DNA of 13,515 bases. Origin: DASZGL01 sp035938875 (GTDB taxonomy: Bacteria > Chloroflexota > Dormibacteria > Aeolococcales > Aeolococcaceae). This document shows positions 5,887 through 13,321 of the stretch, one piece after another (positions within the stretch are counted from its first letter, which is position 1; every line of letters starts with the position of its first letter). Location of the stretch: the NCBI GenBank assembly GCA_035938875.1, contig DASZGL010000009.1, positions 1 to 13,515 on the forward strand, given 5' to 3'. The notes under the pieces are model-generated. The model ran no database searches, was not told the origin of the DNA, and saw only the letters and a list, made by a program, of their open reading frames with translations. Position numbers and translations under genes: made by a program.

Positions 5887-6114
5887 ATGCCGCACACTCT
5901 GTCCATCGACCGCATCCGCTGCGACGCTCACGGCATGTGCGCCGAGCTCTTGCCCGAGCGCATCGAGCTCGACGACTGGGGCTATCCCATCATCCGCCAG
6001 GGTCCGATCCCCGATCATCTTCTGGGGCACGCGCGACGCGCCGTGGCCGAGTGCCCCGTGCTGGCCCTGCGACTCCAGCAGGTCGCGGCCAACCCGTCGA
6101 TGCGGAGGCGATGA
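5887..6114 (+). CDS. Small ferredoxin with CxxHxxC ligand motif
   Basis: This 75-residue cytoplasmic electron carrier has C12, H15, C18 and C56 (followed by Pro), the pattern CxxHxxC...CP of small actinobacterial single-cluster ferredoxins. In that family three cysteines hold a [3Fe-4S] cluster, or a [4Fe-4S] cluster if the residue at the second position (here His) also ligates. The acidic segment ELDDWGYP (27-34) is typical. Known relatives pass electrons to cytochromes P450, but no P450 is encoded here. Its place between the NuoF-like protein and the regulators, 1 nt after the previous stop, suggests that it links the NuoF-like protein to the membrane hemes. The start is fixed by the family's short N-terminus; an in-frame ATG at 5806 would add 27 residues inside the preceding gene and is unlikely. 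Confidence 0.9.
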   Translation: MPHTLSIDRIRCDAHGMCAELLPERIELDDWGYPIIRQGPIPDHLLGHARRAVAECPVLALRLQQVAANPSMRRR

Positions 6115-6791
6115 CGCGCATGCGCCTTCTTGTCGCCGAGGACGACCCCGGTTTGCGCGAGGTGCTCGTCCAGGGACTCGAGGATGCCGGCTACACCGTC
6201 GACGCCGTCGAGCGTGGCGACGACGCCATCCAGCAGCTCAAGTTCTACGAGTACGACGTCGCCATTGTCGACTGGCGCATGCCCGGCGCTCCGGGGATCG
6301 ACGTCGTCGCCTGGGCCCGCCACAACCGGCGACCCACGGCGATCCTCATGCTCACTGCCCGCGACACGCCGGCAGATCGCGTCCAGGGACTTGACACCGG
6401 CGCTGACGATTACCTCGTCAAACCCTTCGACTTCGGTGAGCTCATCGCTCGCGTGCGCGCTTTGCAGCGACGTCCCCGGGGCATCGACGGACCGGTCGTC
6501 ATCCGTGGTTCACTGGCGCTCGATCCGATACGCCACGAGGTAACGGTGCGTGGCCGGCCGCTGACGCTCACGCTCACCGAGTACAAGATCCTCGAGCTGC
6601 TCATGCGCCGCGCTCCCGCGGTGGCCGACCGCAAGACGATCGCCGAGCATGCCTGGCGCGACGAGACCGAGCCGCTTGGCTCGAACGCCATCGATGTCCA
6701 GCTGTCCCGGCTCCGCGGCAAGCTGCCGGGGGCCGGCGTGCGCATCGTCACCGTCCGCGGAGCCGGCTATCGGCTCGAGGAGACGGGCTGA
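6111..6791 (+). CDS. OmpR/PhoB-family response regulator
   Basis: The 226-residue protein has a receiver domain (about 4-117) with acidic residues E10, D11 and D12, phosphorylation site D54 (IVDWRMPG), T82 and K104 (VKPFDF). A C-terminal winged-helix DNA-binding domain (about 128-225) contains LTLTEYKILELL and ends VTVRGAGYRLEE, both typical of OmpR/PhoB. It should be phosphorylated by the kinase encoded next and bind DNA as a dimer. Being the sixth gene of a redox operon, its likely target is the operon's own promoter. The start overlaps the ferredoxin stop (ATGA, 6111-6114). An alternative ATG at 6120, 11 nt after GGAGG at 6104-6108, would remove three residues and leave the receiver intact. 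Confidence 0.93.
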   Translation: MTRMRLLVAEDDPGLREVLVQGLEDAGYTVDAVERGDDAIQQLKFYEYDVAIVDWRMPGAPGIDVVAWARHNRRPTAILMLTARDTPADRVQGLDTGADDYLVKPFDFGELIARVRALQRRPRGIDGPVVIRGSLALDPIRHEVTVRGRPLTLTLTEYKILELLMRRAPAVADRKTIAEHAWRDETEPLGSNAIDVQLSRLRGKLPGAGVRIVTVRGAGYRLEETG

Positions 6792-8077
6792 TGGCCAGCC
6801 GGGTGCGTGGCGTCCGCGCCGCCTCGGCGCGGGTCGCCCTGATCAGCACCGCGATCGTCGCCGTCTTCTACATCGCCATCGCGGTTGTCGTCGGCTTCAT
6901 CGTGCATCGCAACCTGACGTCGGACATCGACAGCCGCCTCACAACGACGCTGACGGCGATCAGCAGTCAGGCGCAGCACAGCGACGACAGCGGCGGGTAC
7001 CACCAACCACCGGGCGGCCCGTTGTTCGACGCTCCGGTCATCGTCTGGACGGTCTATCCCGACGGCAGCTCGAAGTGCAGCAACCCCAATACCAAAGCCG
7101 CCCTGCCCAGCCAGTACAACGCGGTCACCGGCCCGCAGAACATCACCGTCGGCGACACCGACTTCCGCGCGGCCGGCGCCCAGGTCGGCCTGGACCGGGT
7201 GGTCGTCGGACAGACGACCAGCAGCGTCTCGCAGGCGCTGTCGACCGTCGTTCTCGCCGAGGTGATCGTCGGGCCCATCCTGCTCGCCATCGTCTTCCTC
7301 GGTGCGCTGACCATCGGGCGCCGCGTCGGTGCTCCCATCGAGCTGGCCAGGCAGCGACAGATGGATTTCACCGCCGATGCCTCGCACGAGCTGCGCACGC
7401 CGCTGGCGGTGATCGAGGCGCAGACGACCCTCGCCCTCAACCAGGAGCGTGACAACGCCTGGTACCGACGAGCGTTCTCTCGCGTCGACGTGGAAAGCAA
7501 GCGGATGCGACGGCTGGTGGAAGACCTGCTCTGGCTGGCGCGCTTCGACGCGTCCGGTAGGCGACCCGCGGCCGAGCACGTCGACCTCGGCGTCCTGGCG
7601 CGGCAGGCGGTCGACCGCTTCGGCGCCATCGCCGAAGCGCGCCAGCTCAGCCTGACGACACGTGTCAGCGGAGATTCCACAGTCGTTGAGGTGCCGCCGG
7701 AGTGGCTCGACCGCCTGCTCGGAGTCCTTCTGGACAATGCCTGCAAATACTCCGATCCCCAGGGACGCGTCGAGGTCAGCGTCACCGGCGAGGGCGGGCG
7801 GGTGCGGCTCGCCGTCGATGACAGCGGTCCGGGGATCCCGGTGGAGGAACGGCCGCGGGTCTTCGACCGCTTTCACCGTGTCAGCGACCGCCCCGGCGGC
7901 GCCGGTCTCGGCCTGGCCATCGGCGACGCCATCGTCAGGGCGACACAGGGCCGTTGGGACATCGGCACCTCGGCAGCCGGGGGCGCGAGCGTGTCGGTGA
8001 GCTGGGCGCGCAGCCTGGCCGGACCACGGCAGGTGGAATCGCCTGACGCCGGCGAGGTCGGATCCCCTACGTCTTGA
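6791..8077 (+). CDS. Sensor histidine kinase, partner of the OmpR-type regulator
   Basis: This 428-residue membrane kinase has TM1 at about 14-38, an outside sensor region at about 40-150 and TM2 at about 151-174. The HisKA segment has phospho-acceptor H199 in SHELRTPL. The HATPase domain shows the N box (LLDNACKYS, N316), G1 (DDSGPGIP, 343-350), F box (FDRFHR, 358-363) and G2 (GGAGLGLA, 369-376). Only about 12 residues separate TM2 from HisKA, so there is no full HAMP domain, which is unusual for this class. The sensor part is Gln/Ser/Pro-rich with one Cys (C96) and matches no sensor fold I recognise. It is coupled to the regulator gene by TGATG at 6789-6793. The signal is unknown; redox state or an electron acceptor is a guess from context. 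The gene ends 6 nt from the convergent DinB gene. Confidence 0.93.
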   Translation: MASRVRGVRAASARVALISTAIVAVFYIAIAVVVGFIVHRNLTSDIDSRLTTTLTAISSQAQHSDDSGGYHQPPGGPLFDAPVIVWTVYPDGSSKCSNPNTKAALPSQYNAVTGPQNITVGDTDFRAAGAQVGLDRVVVGQTTSSVSQALSTVVLAEVIVGPILLAIVFLGALTIGRRVGAPIELARQRQMDFTADASHELRTPLAVIEAQTTLALNQERDNAWYRRAFSRVDVESKRMRRLVEDLLWLARFDASGRRPAAEHVDLGVLARQAVDRFGAIAEARQLSLTTRVSGDSTVVEVPPEWLDRLLGVLLDNACKYSDPQGRVEVSVTGEGGRVRLAVDDSGPGIPVEERPRVFDRFHRVSDRPGGAGLGLAIGDAIVRATQGRWDIGTSAAGGASVSVSWARSLAGPRQVESPDAGEVGSPTS

Positions 8078-8083
8078 CGGTGT

Positions 8084-8596
8084 TCAGTAACCGACGGCGC
8101 CGTCGATGCACTGGCGCAGAAAGTCGGCGTGACCGTTGTGGCGCGCGTACTCCTCGATCATGTGCACCATGATCCAGCGCAACGACACGGTCGAACCGTC
8201 TCGCCGTGGCTTGGCGCTGAGCTGGTCGAGGGTGGCCGCGGCACCGGCGAGACGGCGCGCGTGCTCACACTCGGCGCGCCACGTGCTGAACGCCTCGTCG
8301 ACATCGGCGGTGTCGACGTCGTCGAAGTCGCCGTCCTCGTTGGTGTCGGAGCAATAGATCGGAGGCACGTCCTCGCCGGCAAGGCTGCGGCGAAACCAGT
8401 TGCGCTCCACCTCGGACATGTGGCGGACCAGGCCGAGAAGGGACAGGGTCGACGGCGGCACCGCGCGCCGTTTCAGCGACTCAGGGTCGAGCCCCTCACA
8501 CTTCCACAGCAGCGTGCCGCGTTGGAGCTCGAGCCAGGACTCGAGCATGCTGCGCTCGTCTGCTACGTACGGAGGGTTGATGCGGGTGACGGACAT
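8084..8596 (-). CDS. DUF664/DinB-family metal-binding protein
   Basis: This 170-residue protein of the DinB/YfiT four-helix-bundle superfamily is of the DUF664 type. Family marks are LVRHMSEVERNWF with H59, the acidic middle segment (85-100), and WIMVHMIEEYARHNGHAD with H145, H153 and H156. H59 and two of the later histidines probably bind a divalent metal. Relatives include thiol-dependent S-transferases (mycothiol or bacillithiol users) and many proteins of unknown activity; no substrate can be read here. ATG 8596 has AAGGAG at 8604-8609 with 7-nt spacing. The gene starts 18 nt after the helicase stop on the same strand, so the two are probably cotranscribed. It ends 6 nt from the oppositely oriented kinase gene, leaving no room for a terminator. 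Confidence 0.9.
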   Translation of the reverse strand: MSVTRINPPYVADERSMLESWLELQRGTLLWKCEGLDPESLKRRAVPPSTLSLLGLVRHMSEVERNWFRRSLAGEDVPPIYCSDTNEDGDFDDVDTADVDEAFSTWRAECEHARRLAGAAATLDQLSAKPRRDGSTVSLRWIMVHMIEEYARHNGHADFLRQCIDGAVGY

Positions 8597-8614
8597 GACT
8601 GCGCTCCTTGGCGA

Positions 8615-11600
8615 TCAGCCGACGAGCTGCCCTGTGGCGACGACGACCGGCGACGCCAGCTCTGCGTAGCGGCACAGGGCGTTGACCAGCCTGAGCTGCC
8701 CTGGTGTGTGGCAGCGAGCACCGATGAGCTCGGATGAACAGATGACAATGGAGAGAGCCCGAGCCCGCGAGACGGCGACGTTGAGGCGGTTGCGGCTGAA
8801 GAGAAACTCCAGGTTGCGGGGGACGTCCTCGGCGCTGGACGTCGCCATTGCGTAGATGGTCACCGGCGCCTCCTGGCCCTGGAACTTGTCCACCGTGCCG
8901 ACGCGGGCGCCATCGGGGAGACGATCGCGAATCCGCTTCACCTGGGCGTTGTACGGCGCGACGATGAGGATGTCGTCGAGACCGAGGGGATGCTCCTCGC
9001 CGTCGCCGTCGGTCCACCTCGCCGACAGCAGTCGATCGACGACCTCATGCACCGCCGCCACCTCCTCGGGCGACCAGGTGCGATTGCCGGCATGCTCGAT
9101 CGCAACCCGCCGTGCGCCCGTACCGTCGAGTTCGCCGGCTCCGTCGATGCGCTGTCGCGAGCACGATGCGTGCGCGTGCAGGCGGCCCTCGTAGAACGTT
9201 TGCGAGACAAACCTGCAGACATCGGGATGCATCCGCCATGTCGTGGGCAGAAAGACGCCCCTGTCCGCGGGTATGGTGTCGAGCCCTTCGAGGACGTGCT
9301 CCAGCGCGGATCGTTCGGCCCCTTCTGGGTGGATCCCCTGTGACGGCTGCGCGAGCTGTTGGGGATCGCCGAGGAGGACGAGGTTGTGCGTCGCTGTCGC
9401 CACCGCGCAAGCGTTGGCGAGCGACATCTGCCCCGCCTCGTCGATGACGATGACGTCGAGGATTCCGTCGAACCTGGCGTCCGAGAACAGCCACGACGTG
9501 CCGGCCACGACATCGACCTCGCCGGTGCGCAGGGCGTTCTCGACCTCGTCGGGGTTGCGGGCGCGACGGATGCCGGGTGCGCTGCACGCCTGCTCGTCGT
9601 CGTCGCACCGCTGCAGGACGCGCACCGGCTGCCGCTGCTCGGCGGCAACCTTGCACATCTTCTCGAGCAGGTTGCCGATCGCCCGGTGCGTGGTCGCCGA
9701 CACGCCGACGCGGCGGCCACGGCGCACCAGGTCGACGATGACGTGGGCGCCGCTGTAGGTCTTGCCGCATCCCGGAGGTCCCTGCACGGCCAGGAACGAG
9801 TCGTCGAGGTCGTTCACCAGTCTGCAGGTCGCGGTCACCGGGTCCTCGCCATCTCCCACCAACGACGGCGAGCTGAGGCCCGCGCAAAGCGTCGGCGACC
9901 GCTTCAAAAGGAGGTCGCGCGCGGCGTGGTAGCGACCCGGGCCGTGGATGCCATGCGCGATGACGTACCCGGCGATCCGGCGCAGCGCTTGGCGCATCGG
10001 CGCCGTGCTCCACGGCGTCGCCGGGATGAGCGACCGCGGGTGTGCCCGATCCGCCAGCGACGGACCTCGCGTCAGGTCGAGGATCCCGGCGTCGCCGTCG
10101 ATGTCGACGATCTTGCCACACGGGCTCTGCGTGCGCGGATCGTGCACGGTGTCGCCGGCGCCGAGCTTGTATTCCTGGGTTGCGTCGAATGCGTAGCGAT
10201 GGACCGTGCTCTTCTTCTCGATGCGCACCTCACCGAGGTGGGTGATGGCGCCGATCGCCTCGGCGTCCTCGACGAGCTCCTCGTCCGTCTTCTCGCAGCG
10301 GTCGTAGTAGGCCCACCACGCCGACTTGTCCTCGCGCCGGTGCCAGTCGAGCAGCTGCGCGAGAAGCCAGCGGGCCTGCTGGTCAGCGTCGCGCGCCGCG
10401 GCGTCGTCCGTCACGCCCGCGGTGAGCTGCTCGACCAGCTCGGCCGTCTCCGCCGACGCAAGGGCGAGCCCCTCTGATGGCTGCGACTCGCGCGGCTCGG
10501 GGCGGGGGACGTCGTGGCCGAGGAGCGTGGCGAGCTCGTCGCGGCGATTCTCCAGCCACTCTCGCAGCCGCCACGTCGATTCGCAGTCGCGGCGGTTGTA
10601 GGCGGCGATCTCGTCCAGTGTGGCGGAGTCGCGGGTGTCGATCCATCGCTGATAGGCGACGATGCTCCCTGCCGCGTCGGTGATGGCGTCGTCACGCCCC
10701 GGCATGTAGTACGCCTCGAGGCTCTTCAGCGAGTACTTCTCCTTGGAGACACGCACACCCTGGGTGACGATGCGATAGAGGTCGACGAGGACGCCGCCGC
10801 GGAGCAGACGGTCGACCTCGTCCTCGCGTGTGCCGTGACGGCCCATGAGCTTCTTGAGCGCCGTCTCCTCATACGCGGCGTAGTGGTAGACATGGAGGTC
10901 GGGGTCGCGTGCGAGTCGATCGATGACCAGGTCCACGAGGGCCTCGAATGCGAGCTTCTCCTCGGCACGACTGTGTGCCCAGAACGCGTGGTGCTGCGGC
11001 GCACCCGCGACAAGCTCGGTGATGCCGAAGAGGTACTCGAGTCCACCATCGACGGCAAAGGGATCGCCCTCCATGTCGAAAAAGAGGTCACCGTCCGAAG
11101 GCTCAGGCAGAGCGGCCAGGCCGAGGTCCGGTGCCGCGGTTTGCAGGAGCTCGTAGACCTGGTGGCCCGTGGTCCGCTCGTGGACCTGCAACCGAGCCTG
11201 CTGATGGAGTCGCGCCCATGGAGCGTCGCCGATGTCTGCGACCGGTTCCTCGGGCGCGCCGGCGAGCGCCGCCACGGTGGTGATGCCCGAAGAGCAAAGG
11301 CGCCGGGTGTGGTCGCGGCGCATTCCCGCGACCAGTGAGAGATGGTCGTCTGCGCGGCGCTCCCCGCTGCAGCGATCGATCCATCGACAGACGGCGCAGT
11401 GCGCGACCGGCTCCGGGTATGTATCCAGCGCCGGTCCGGCGACGGTCATCTCGAGGCGGTTGCGCGCGGCGTTGCAGTAGGCGTCGTAGTCGGCGACTCG
11501 ATGCGTTTCCTCCGAGCCGTCGCCGAGGATGACGTGCATCGACTCCGGTGCACGTTCCTGCAGTCGTGCCACCTGTCTCGAGTACTCGCACATCTGCAGC

Positions 11601-12046
11601 AACGCGGCCACCTTGACCGAACGCGCCAACTTGGTGTCGGCCACCTCGTACGACCAGCCACCGAGACCACTTGGGGTGTCGACGCGCAGCAGGAAATCGG
11701 CGCGTCCCCGCCACCTCCCGTCAAAGAATGCGGCCTGGTAGATGACCGGGACACCGCCGCGCATCGCCGCCAGCGTCTCAATTTCAGCAGCCCGTAGTCC
11801 GTCGAGCGTCTCGGCGGGGTCGGCGATCTCGACCACCATGCCCCGCTCGGCGCGCAGTCTGTCGCGGTGAGCCACCTCGTGAGCCTCGCCGAGCCGCGAC
11901 AGCAGGTCGAGCTCGGCATCGACGCGTTCGGCGCGCTCGAACTCGCCGCGGCTCGCGCACAGCTCCAGCTGCGTCAGGTGCTCACAGGCCAGGAACCCGA
12001 CCAGGTCGGACGGGCTGAGGATGGTCCGGCCGTCGATGTCCTTCAT
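8615..12046 (-). CDS. TM0106-type RecB-like nuclease fused to DEDD exonuclease and SF1 Dna2/Upf1-like helicase
   Basis: This 1143-residue protein has three parts. (1) A Cas4/RecB-like PD-(D/E)XK nuclease at 1-230: GRAD (D117), EVADTK (E134, D137, K139), QMCEYS, with C21, C217, C220 and C226 as the likely Fe-S cluster ligands. (2) A YprB/RNase H-like DEDD domain at about 315-505: FFDMEGDP (D324, E326), VDLYRI (D422), YNRRDCEST (D487). (3) A superfamily 1 helicase at about 735-1125: GPPGCGKT (756-763), VIDEAGQ (867-873), GDPQQL (893-898), TTWRMHP, PYNAQ, TVDKFQGQEA (1051-1060), NVAVSRAR (1089-1096). The catalytic residues of all three appear present. It probably acts in DNA repair or against foreign DNA, but I know of no established role for the family. 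ATG 12046 begins the first recognisable residues; the frame is open upstream, but the extension looks non-coding. Confidence 0.9.
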   Translation of the reverse strand: MKDIDGRTILSPSDLVGFLACEHLTQLELCASRGEFERAERVDAELDLLSRLGEAHEVAHRDRLRAERGMVVEIADPAETLDGLRAAEIETLAAMRGGVPVIYQAAFFDGRWRGRADFLLRVDTPSGLGGWSYEVADTKLARSVKVAALLQMCEYSRQVARLQERAPESMHVILGDGSEETHRVADYDAYCNAARNRLEMTVAGPALDTYPEPVAHCAVCRWIDRCSGERRADDHLSLVAGMRRDHTRRLCSSGITTVAALAGAPEEPVADIGDAPWARLHQQARLQVHERTTGHQVYELLQTAAPDLGLAALPEPSDGDLFFDMEGDPFAVDGGLEYLFGITELVAGAPQHHAFWAHSRAEEKLAFEALVDLVIDRLARDPDLHVYHYAAYEETALKKLMGRHGTREDEVDRLLRGGVLVDLYRIVTQGVRVSKEKYSLKSLEAYYMPGRDDAITDAAGSIVAYQRWIDTRDSATLDEIAAYNRRDCESTWRLREWLENRRDELATLLGHDVPRPEPRESQPSEGLALASAETAELVEQLTAGVTDDAAARDADQQARWLLAQLLDWHRREDKSAWWAYYDRCEKTDEELVEDAEAIGAITHLGEVRIEKKSTVHRYAFDATQEYKLGAGDTVHDPRTQSPCGKIVDIDGDAGILDLTRGPSLADRAHPRSLIPATPWSTAPMRQALRRIAGYVIAHGIHGPGRYHAARDLLLKRSPTLCAGLSSPSLVGDGEDPVTATCRLVNDLDDSFLAVQGPPGCGKTYSGAHVIVDLVRRGRRVGVSATTHRAIGNLLEKMCKVAAEQRQPVRVLQRCDDDEQACSAPGIRRARNPDEVENALRTGEVDVVAGTSWLFSDARFDGILDVIVIDEAGQMSLANACAVATATHNLVLLGDPQQLAQPSQGIHPEGAERSALEHVLEGLDTIPADRGVFLPTTWRMHPDVCRFVSQTFYEGRLHAHASCSRQRIDGAGELDGTGARRVAIEHAGNRTWSPEEVAAVHEVVDRLLSARWTDGDGEEHPLGLDDILIVAPYNAQVKRIRDRLPDGARVGTVDKFQGQEAPVTIYAMATSSAEDVPRNLEFLFSRNRLNVAVSRARALSIVICSSELIGARCHTPGQLRLVNALCRYAELASPVVVATGQLVG

Positions 12047-12125
12047 CGCAGGCGATTCTCGGCTCCGGGGACCACCCGCGTCCGCGCGGCTGTGGAGGGC
12101 GCACGTCAGCCGCGACAATGACGCC
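12047..12125. promoter_or_regulatory. Divergent promoter region with two possible leaderless starts
   Basis: This 79-nt gap separates the minus-strand helicase from the plus-strand oxidoreductase. On the plus strand GACAAT (12114-12119) ends 6 nt before ATG 12126. On the minus strand GAGAAT (12060-12055) ends 8 nt before ATG 12046. Each matches 4 of 6 positions of TATAAT. The only good purine run, GGAGGG at 12094-12099, is 26 nt from ATG 12126, too far to serve as a ribosome site. No clear -35 boxes are seen. Confidence 0.4.
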
Positions 12126-12953
12126 ATGCGCTTCGGCATCGACATCGCCCAGCAGCGGCTGGAATGGAGTGAGATCGTCGACCGAGCACGCTTTGCCGAG
12201 GAGCTCGGTTTCGAAGGCCTGTGGGGCTTCGACCACTTCAAGCCCATGTATGGACAGGGTCCCGGTAACTGCTTCGAGGGCATGACCACCCTGGCCGCCC
12301 TGGCGACGGCCACGACTCGCATCCGCCTCGGCCTGCTGGTCACCGGGGTCACCTACCGTCACCCGTCGGTGCTCACCGCCGAGGCGGTGACCATCGACCA
12401 CGCCTCGAACGGCCGCCTCGACCTGGCGCTCGGCGCAGCCTGGTTCATCAACGAGCACGAGGAGCTGGGGATCCCCTTCCCGCCGATCGGCGCTCGTGCC
12501 GATCTCCTCGAGGACACCGTGGAGATCGTCAAACGGTTGTGCACGGGGGACGTGGTCTCGTACCAGGGCCGCCGGGTTTCCCTCGTCGACGCCCAGCTGC
12601 GACCAGTGCCGGTGCAGCGTCCCCACCCGCCGATCTGGATCGGCGCCTCAGGGGAGAAGCGGACGCTGCCGCTGACGGGGCGGTACGCCGATGCCTGGCA
12701 CTGCTACGGCGGCCCCGACGACCTGAAGCGCAGGTGGGACATCGTCAAGCACGCCGCGGAGGAGGCGGGGCGTGATCCCCGAAGCATCCTGCGCTCCACG
12801 TCGCTGTCACTCAGCGGCGACCTCGACAGCGTCAGGCGGAGCGCCGATGCCTACGCGGCGGCGGGTCTGGAGTACCTGGTCTGCGGCTGGCCTGGCGAAG
12901 GACGCGACCGCATCACCGAATTCGTGGAGAAGGTCCTGCCCGCGCTGGCGTGA
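12126..12953 (+). CDS. LLM-class F420-dependent oxidoreductase (luciferase-like)
   Basis: The 275-residue TIM-barrel flavin/deazaflavin oxidoreductase starts MRFGID, typical of the family's first strand. Other marks are FDHF (35-38), the region GVTYRHPSVLTAEAV through HASNGRLDLALGAAW (74-106), and HPPIWIGASGEKRTLPL (167-183) followed by ADAWH, which usually contacts the cofactor. Length and motifs fit the LLM F420-dependent group (TIGR03560-like). Members transfer hydride between coenzyme F420 and diverse small molecules; FMN-using relatives look similar, so the cofactor is inferred. It is divergent from the helicase and alone on its strand, so context gives no substrate. The frame is open further upstream, but ATG 12126 sits just after a GACAAT box and matches family starts. 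Confidence 0.9.
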   Translation: MRFGIDIAQQRLEWSEIVDRARFAEELGFEGLWGFDHFKPMYGQGPGNCFEGMTTLAALATATTRIRLGLLVTGVTYRHPSVLTAEAVTIDHASNGRLDLALGAAWFINEHEELGIPFPPIGARADLLEDTVEIVKRLCTGDVVSYQGRRVSLVDAQLRPVPVQRPHPPIWIGASGEKRTLPLTGRYADAWHCYGGPDDLKRRWDIVKHAAEEAGRDPRSILRSTSLSLSGDLDSVRRSADAYAAAGLEYLVCGWPGEGRDRITEFVEKVLPALA

Positions 12954-12971
12954 TGTCGCCGGCGCGCTCGA

Positions 12972-13088
12972 TCATGCAGCCGAAGCCGGTGCGGCGCTGC
13001 GCCGCCGCCGCCGCCGCCGCGCGTTGAAGTAGACGCGGAACCCGACGGAGAGGCCGCCGAAGAGCACGAAGAGCAGGATCGCAGTCAC
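12972..13088 (-). CDS. Probable 38-residue single-pass membrane peptide with poly-Arg segment
   Basis: Read from GTG 13088 on the minus strand, the peptide is MTAILLFVLFGGLSVGFRVYF, then NA and seven arginines, ending SAAPASAA. About 20 hydrophobic residues form one membrane helix, and the Arg block should anchor the C-terminus in the cytoplasm. Codon pattern is the main support: about 33 of 38 third positions are G or C, while second positions in the helix are mostly T. No Shine-Dalgarno site precedes the GTG. The frame is open for 29 further codons upstream to a TGA with no ATG, GTG or TTG, so the start is uncertain. It ends 18 nt from the oxidoreductase stop, in convergent orientation. Function is unknown. 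Confidence 0.4.
   Translation of the reverse strand: MTAILLFVLFGGLSVGFRVYFNARRRRRRRSAAPASAA
13001..13020 (+). repeat. GCC trinucleotide tract
   Basis: Nearly seven uninterrupted GCC units. Read on the minus strand in the frame of the small membrane peptide they give consecutive CGG codons, so change in copy number would alter the Arg block without a frameshift. Confidence 0.85.
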
Positions 13089-13220
13089 CAGTGGCGCTTT
13101 GGCCGGGATGCGCCGATGACGACTCGACCCTGGGCGGCGAACGATTGAAGCAGAAGGGGCGAACTGTGACGGCAGCCGCCATCACCATCGCTCTCATCGT
13201 CCCAATCGCCTGGAGCACGG

Positions 13221-13249
13221 TTGCGCCACGAGGGCGAATCGTGTAGCGT
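13221..13249 (+). promoter_or_regulatory. Putative sigma-70-type promoter of the exported-protein gene
   Basis: TTGCGC at 13221-13226 and TAGCGT at 13244-13249 are separated by exactly 17 nt; the -10 box fits TAnnnT. Transcription would begin near 13256, giving a leader of about 74 nt before GTG 13330. Confidence 0.4.
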
Positions 13250-13279
13250 TTGGGGCGAGTGAAGGGTTTAGGGAGCGAG

Positions 13280-13321
13280 TGGAGCTCCAGCGGGAAGGCC
13301 GAAGGGAACGGCCAAAAGGAG
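13280..13321 (+). promoter_or_regulatory. Structured leader with ribosome binding site
   Basis: The leader holds the 10-nt palindrome TGGAGCTCCA (13280-13289) and a hairpin with arms GGCCG (13297-13301) and CGGCC (13309-13313). The ribosome site AAGGAG (13316-13321) begins 2 nt after the hairpin, with 8-nt spacing to GTG 13330. A hairpin this close could influence ribosome access. Confidence 0.4.

Noticed and set aside
6767..7876. Minus-strand frame of 369 codons opposite the histidine kinase
   Set aside because: The kinase motifs on the plus strand are unambiguous; the antisense product has no family resemblance.
9359..10477. Plus-strand frame of 372 codons inside the helicase gene
   Set aside because: The minus-strand frame carries conserved helicase motifs here; the plus-strand product is Arg/Val/Asp-rich without motifs.
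8615..12046. Type I or V CRISPR-Cas locus, suggested by the Cas4-like domain
   Set aside because: No repeat-spacer array and no other cas gene is present; the Cas4-like module is part of the TM0106-type architecture.
12046..12352. N-terminal extension of the nuclease-helicase to an upstream ATG at 12352
   Set aside because: The extra 102 residues have no family similarity and run antisense to the start of the F420-type oxidoreductase; ATG 12046 matches the domain boundary.
13166..13246. 26-codon plus-strand frame starting GTG with AAGGGG about 7 nt upstream, giving a hydrophobic peptide
   Set aside because: Third-position GC (about 19 of 26) is lower than in neighbouring genes, and its end overlaps the predicted -10 box at 13244. 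Too weak to call, though a leader peptide is not excluded.
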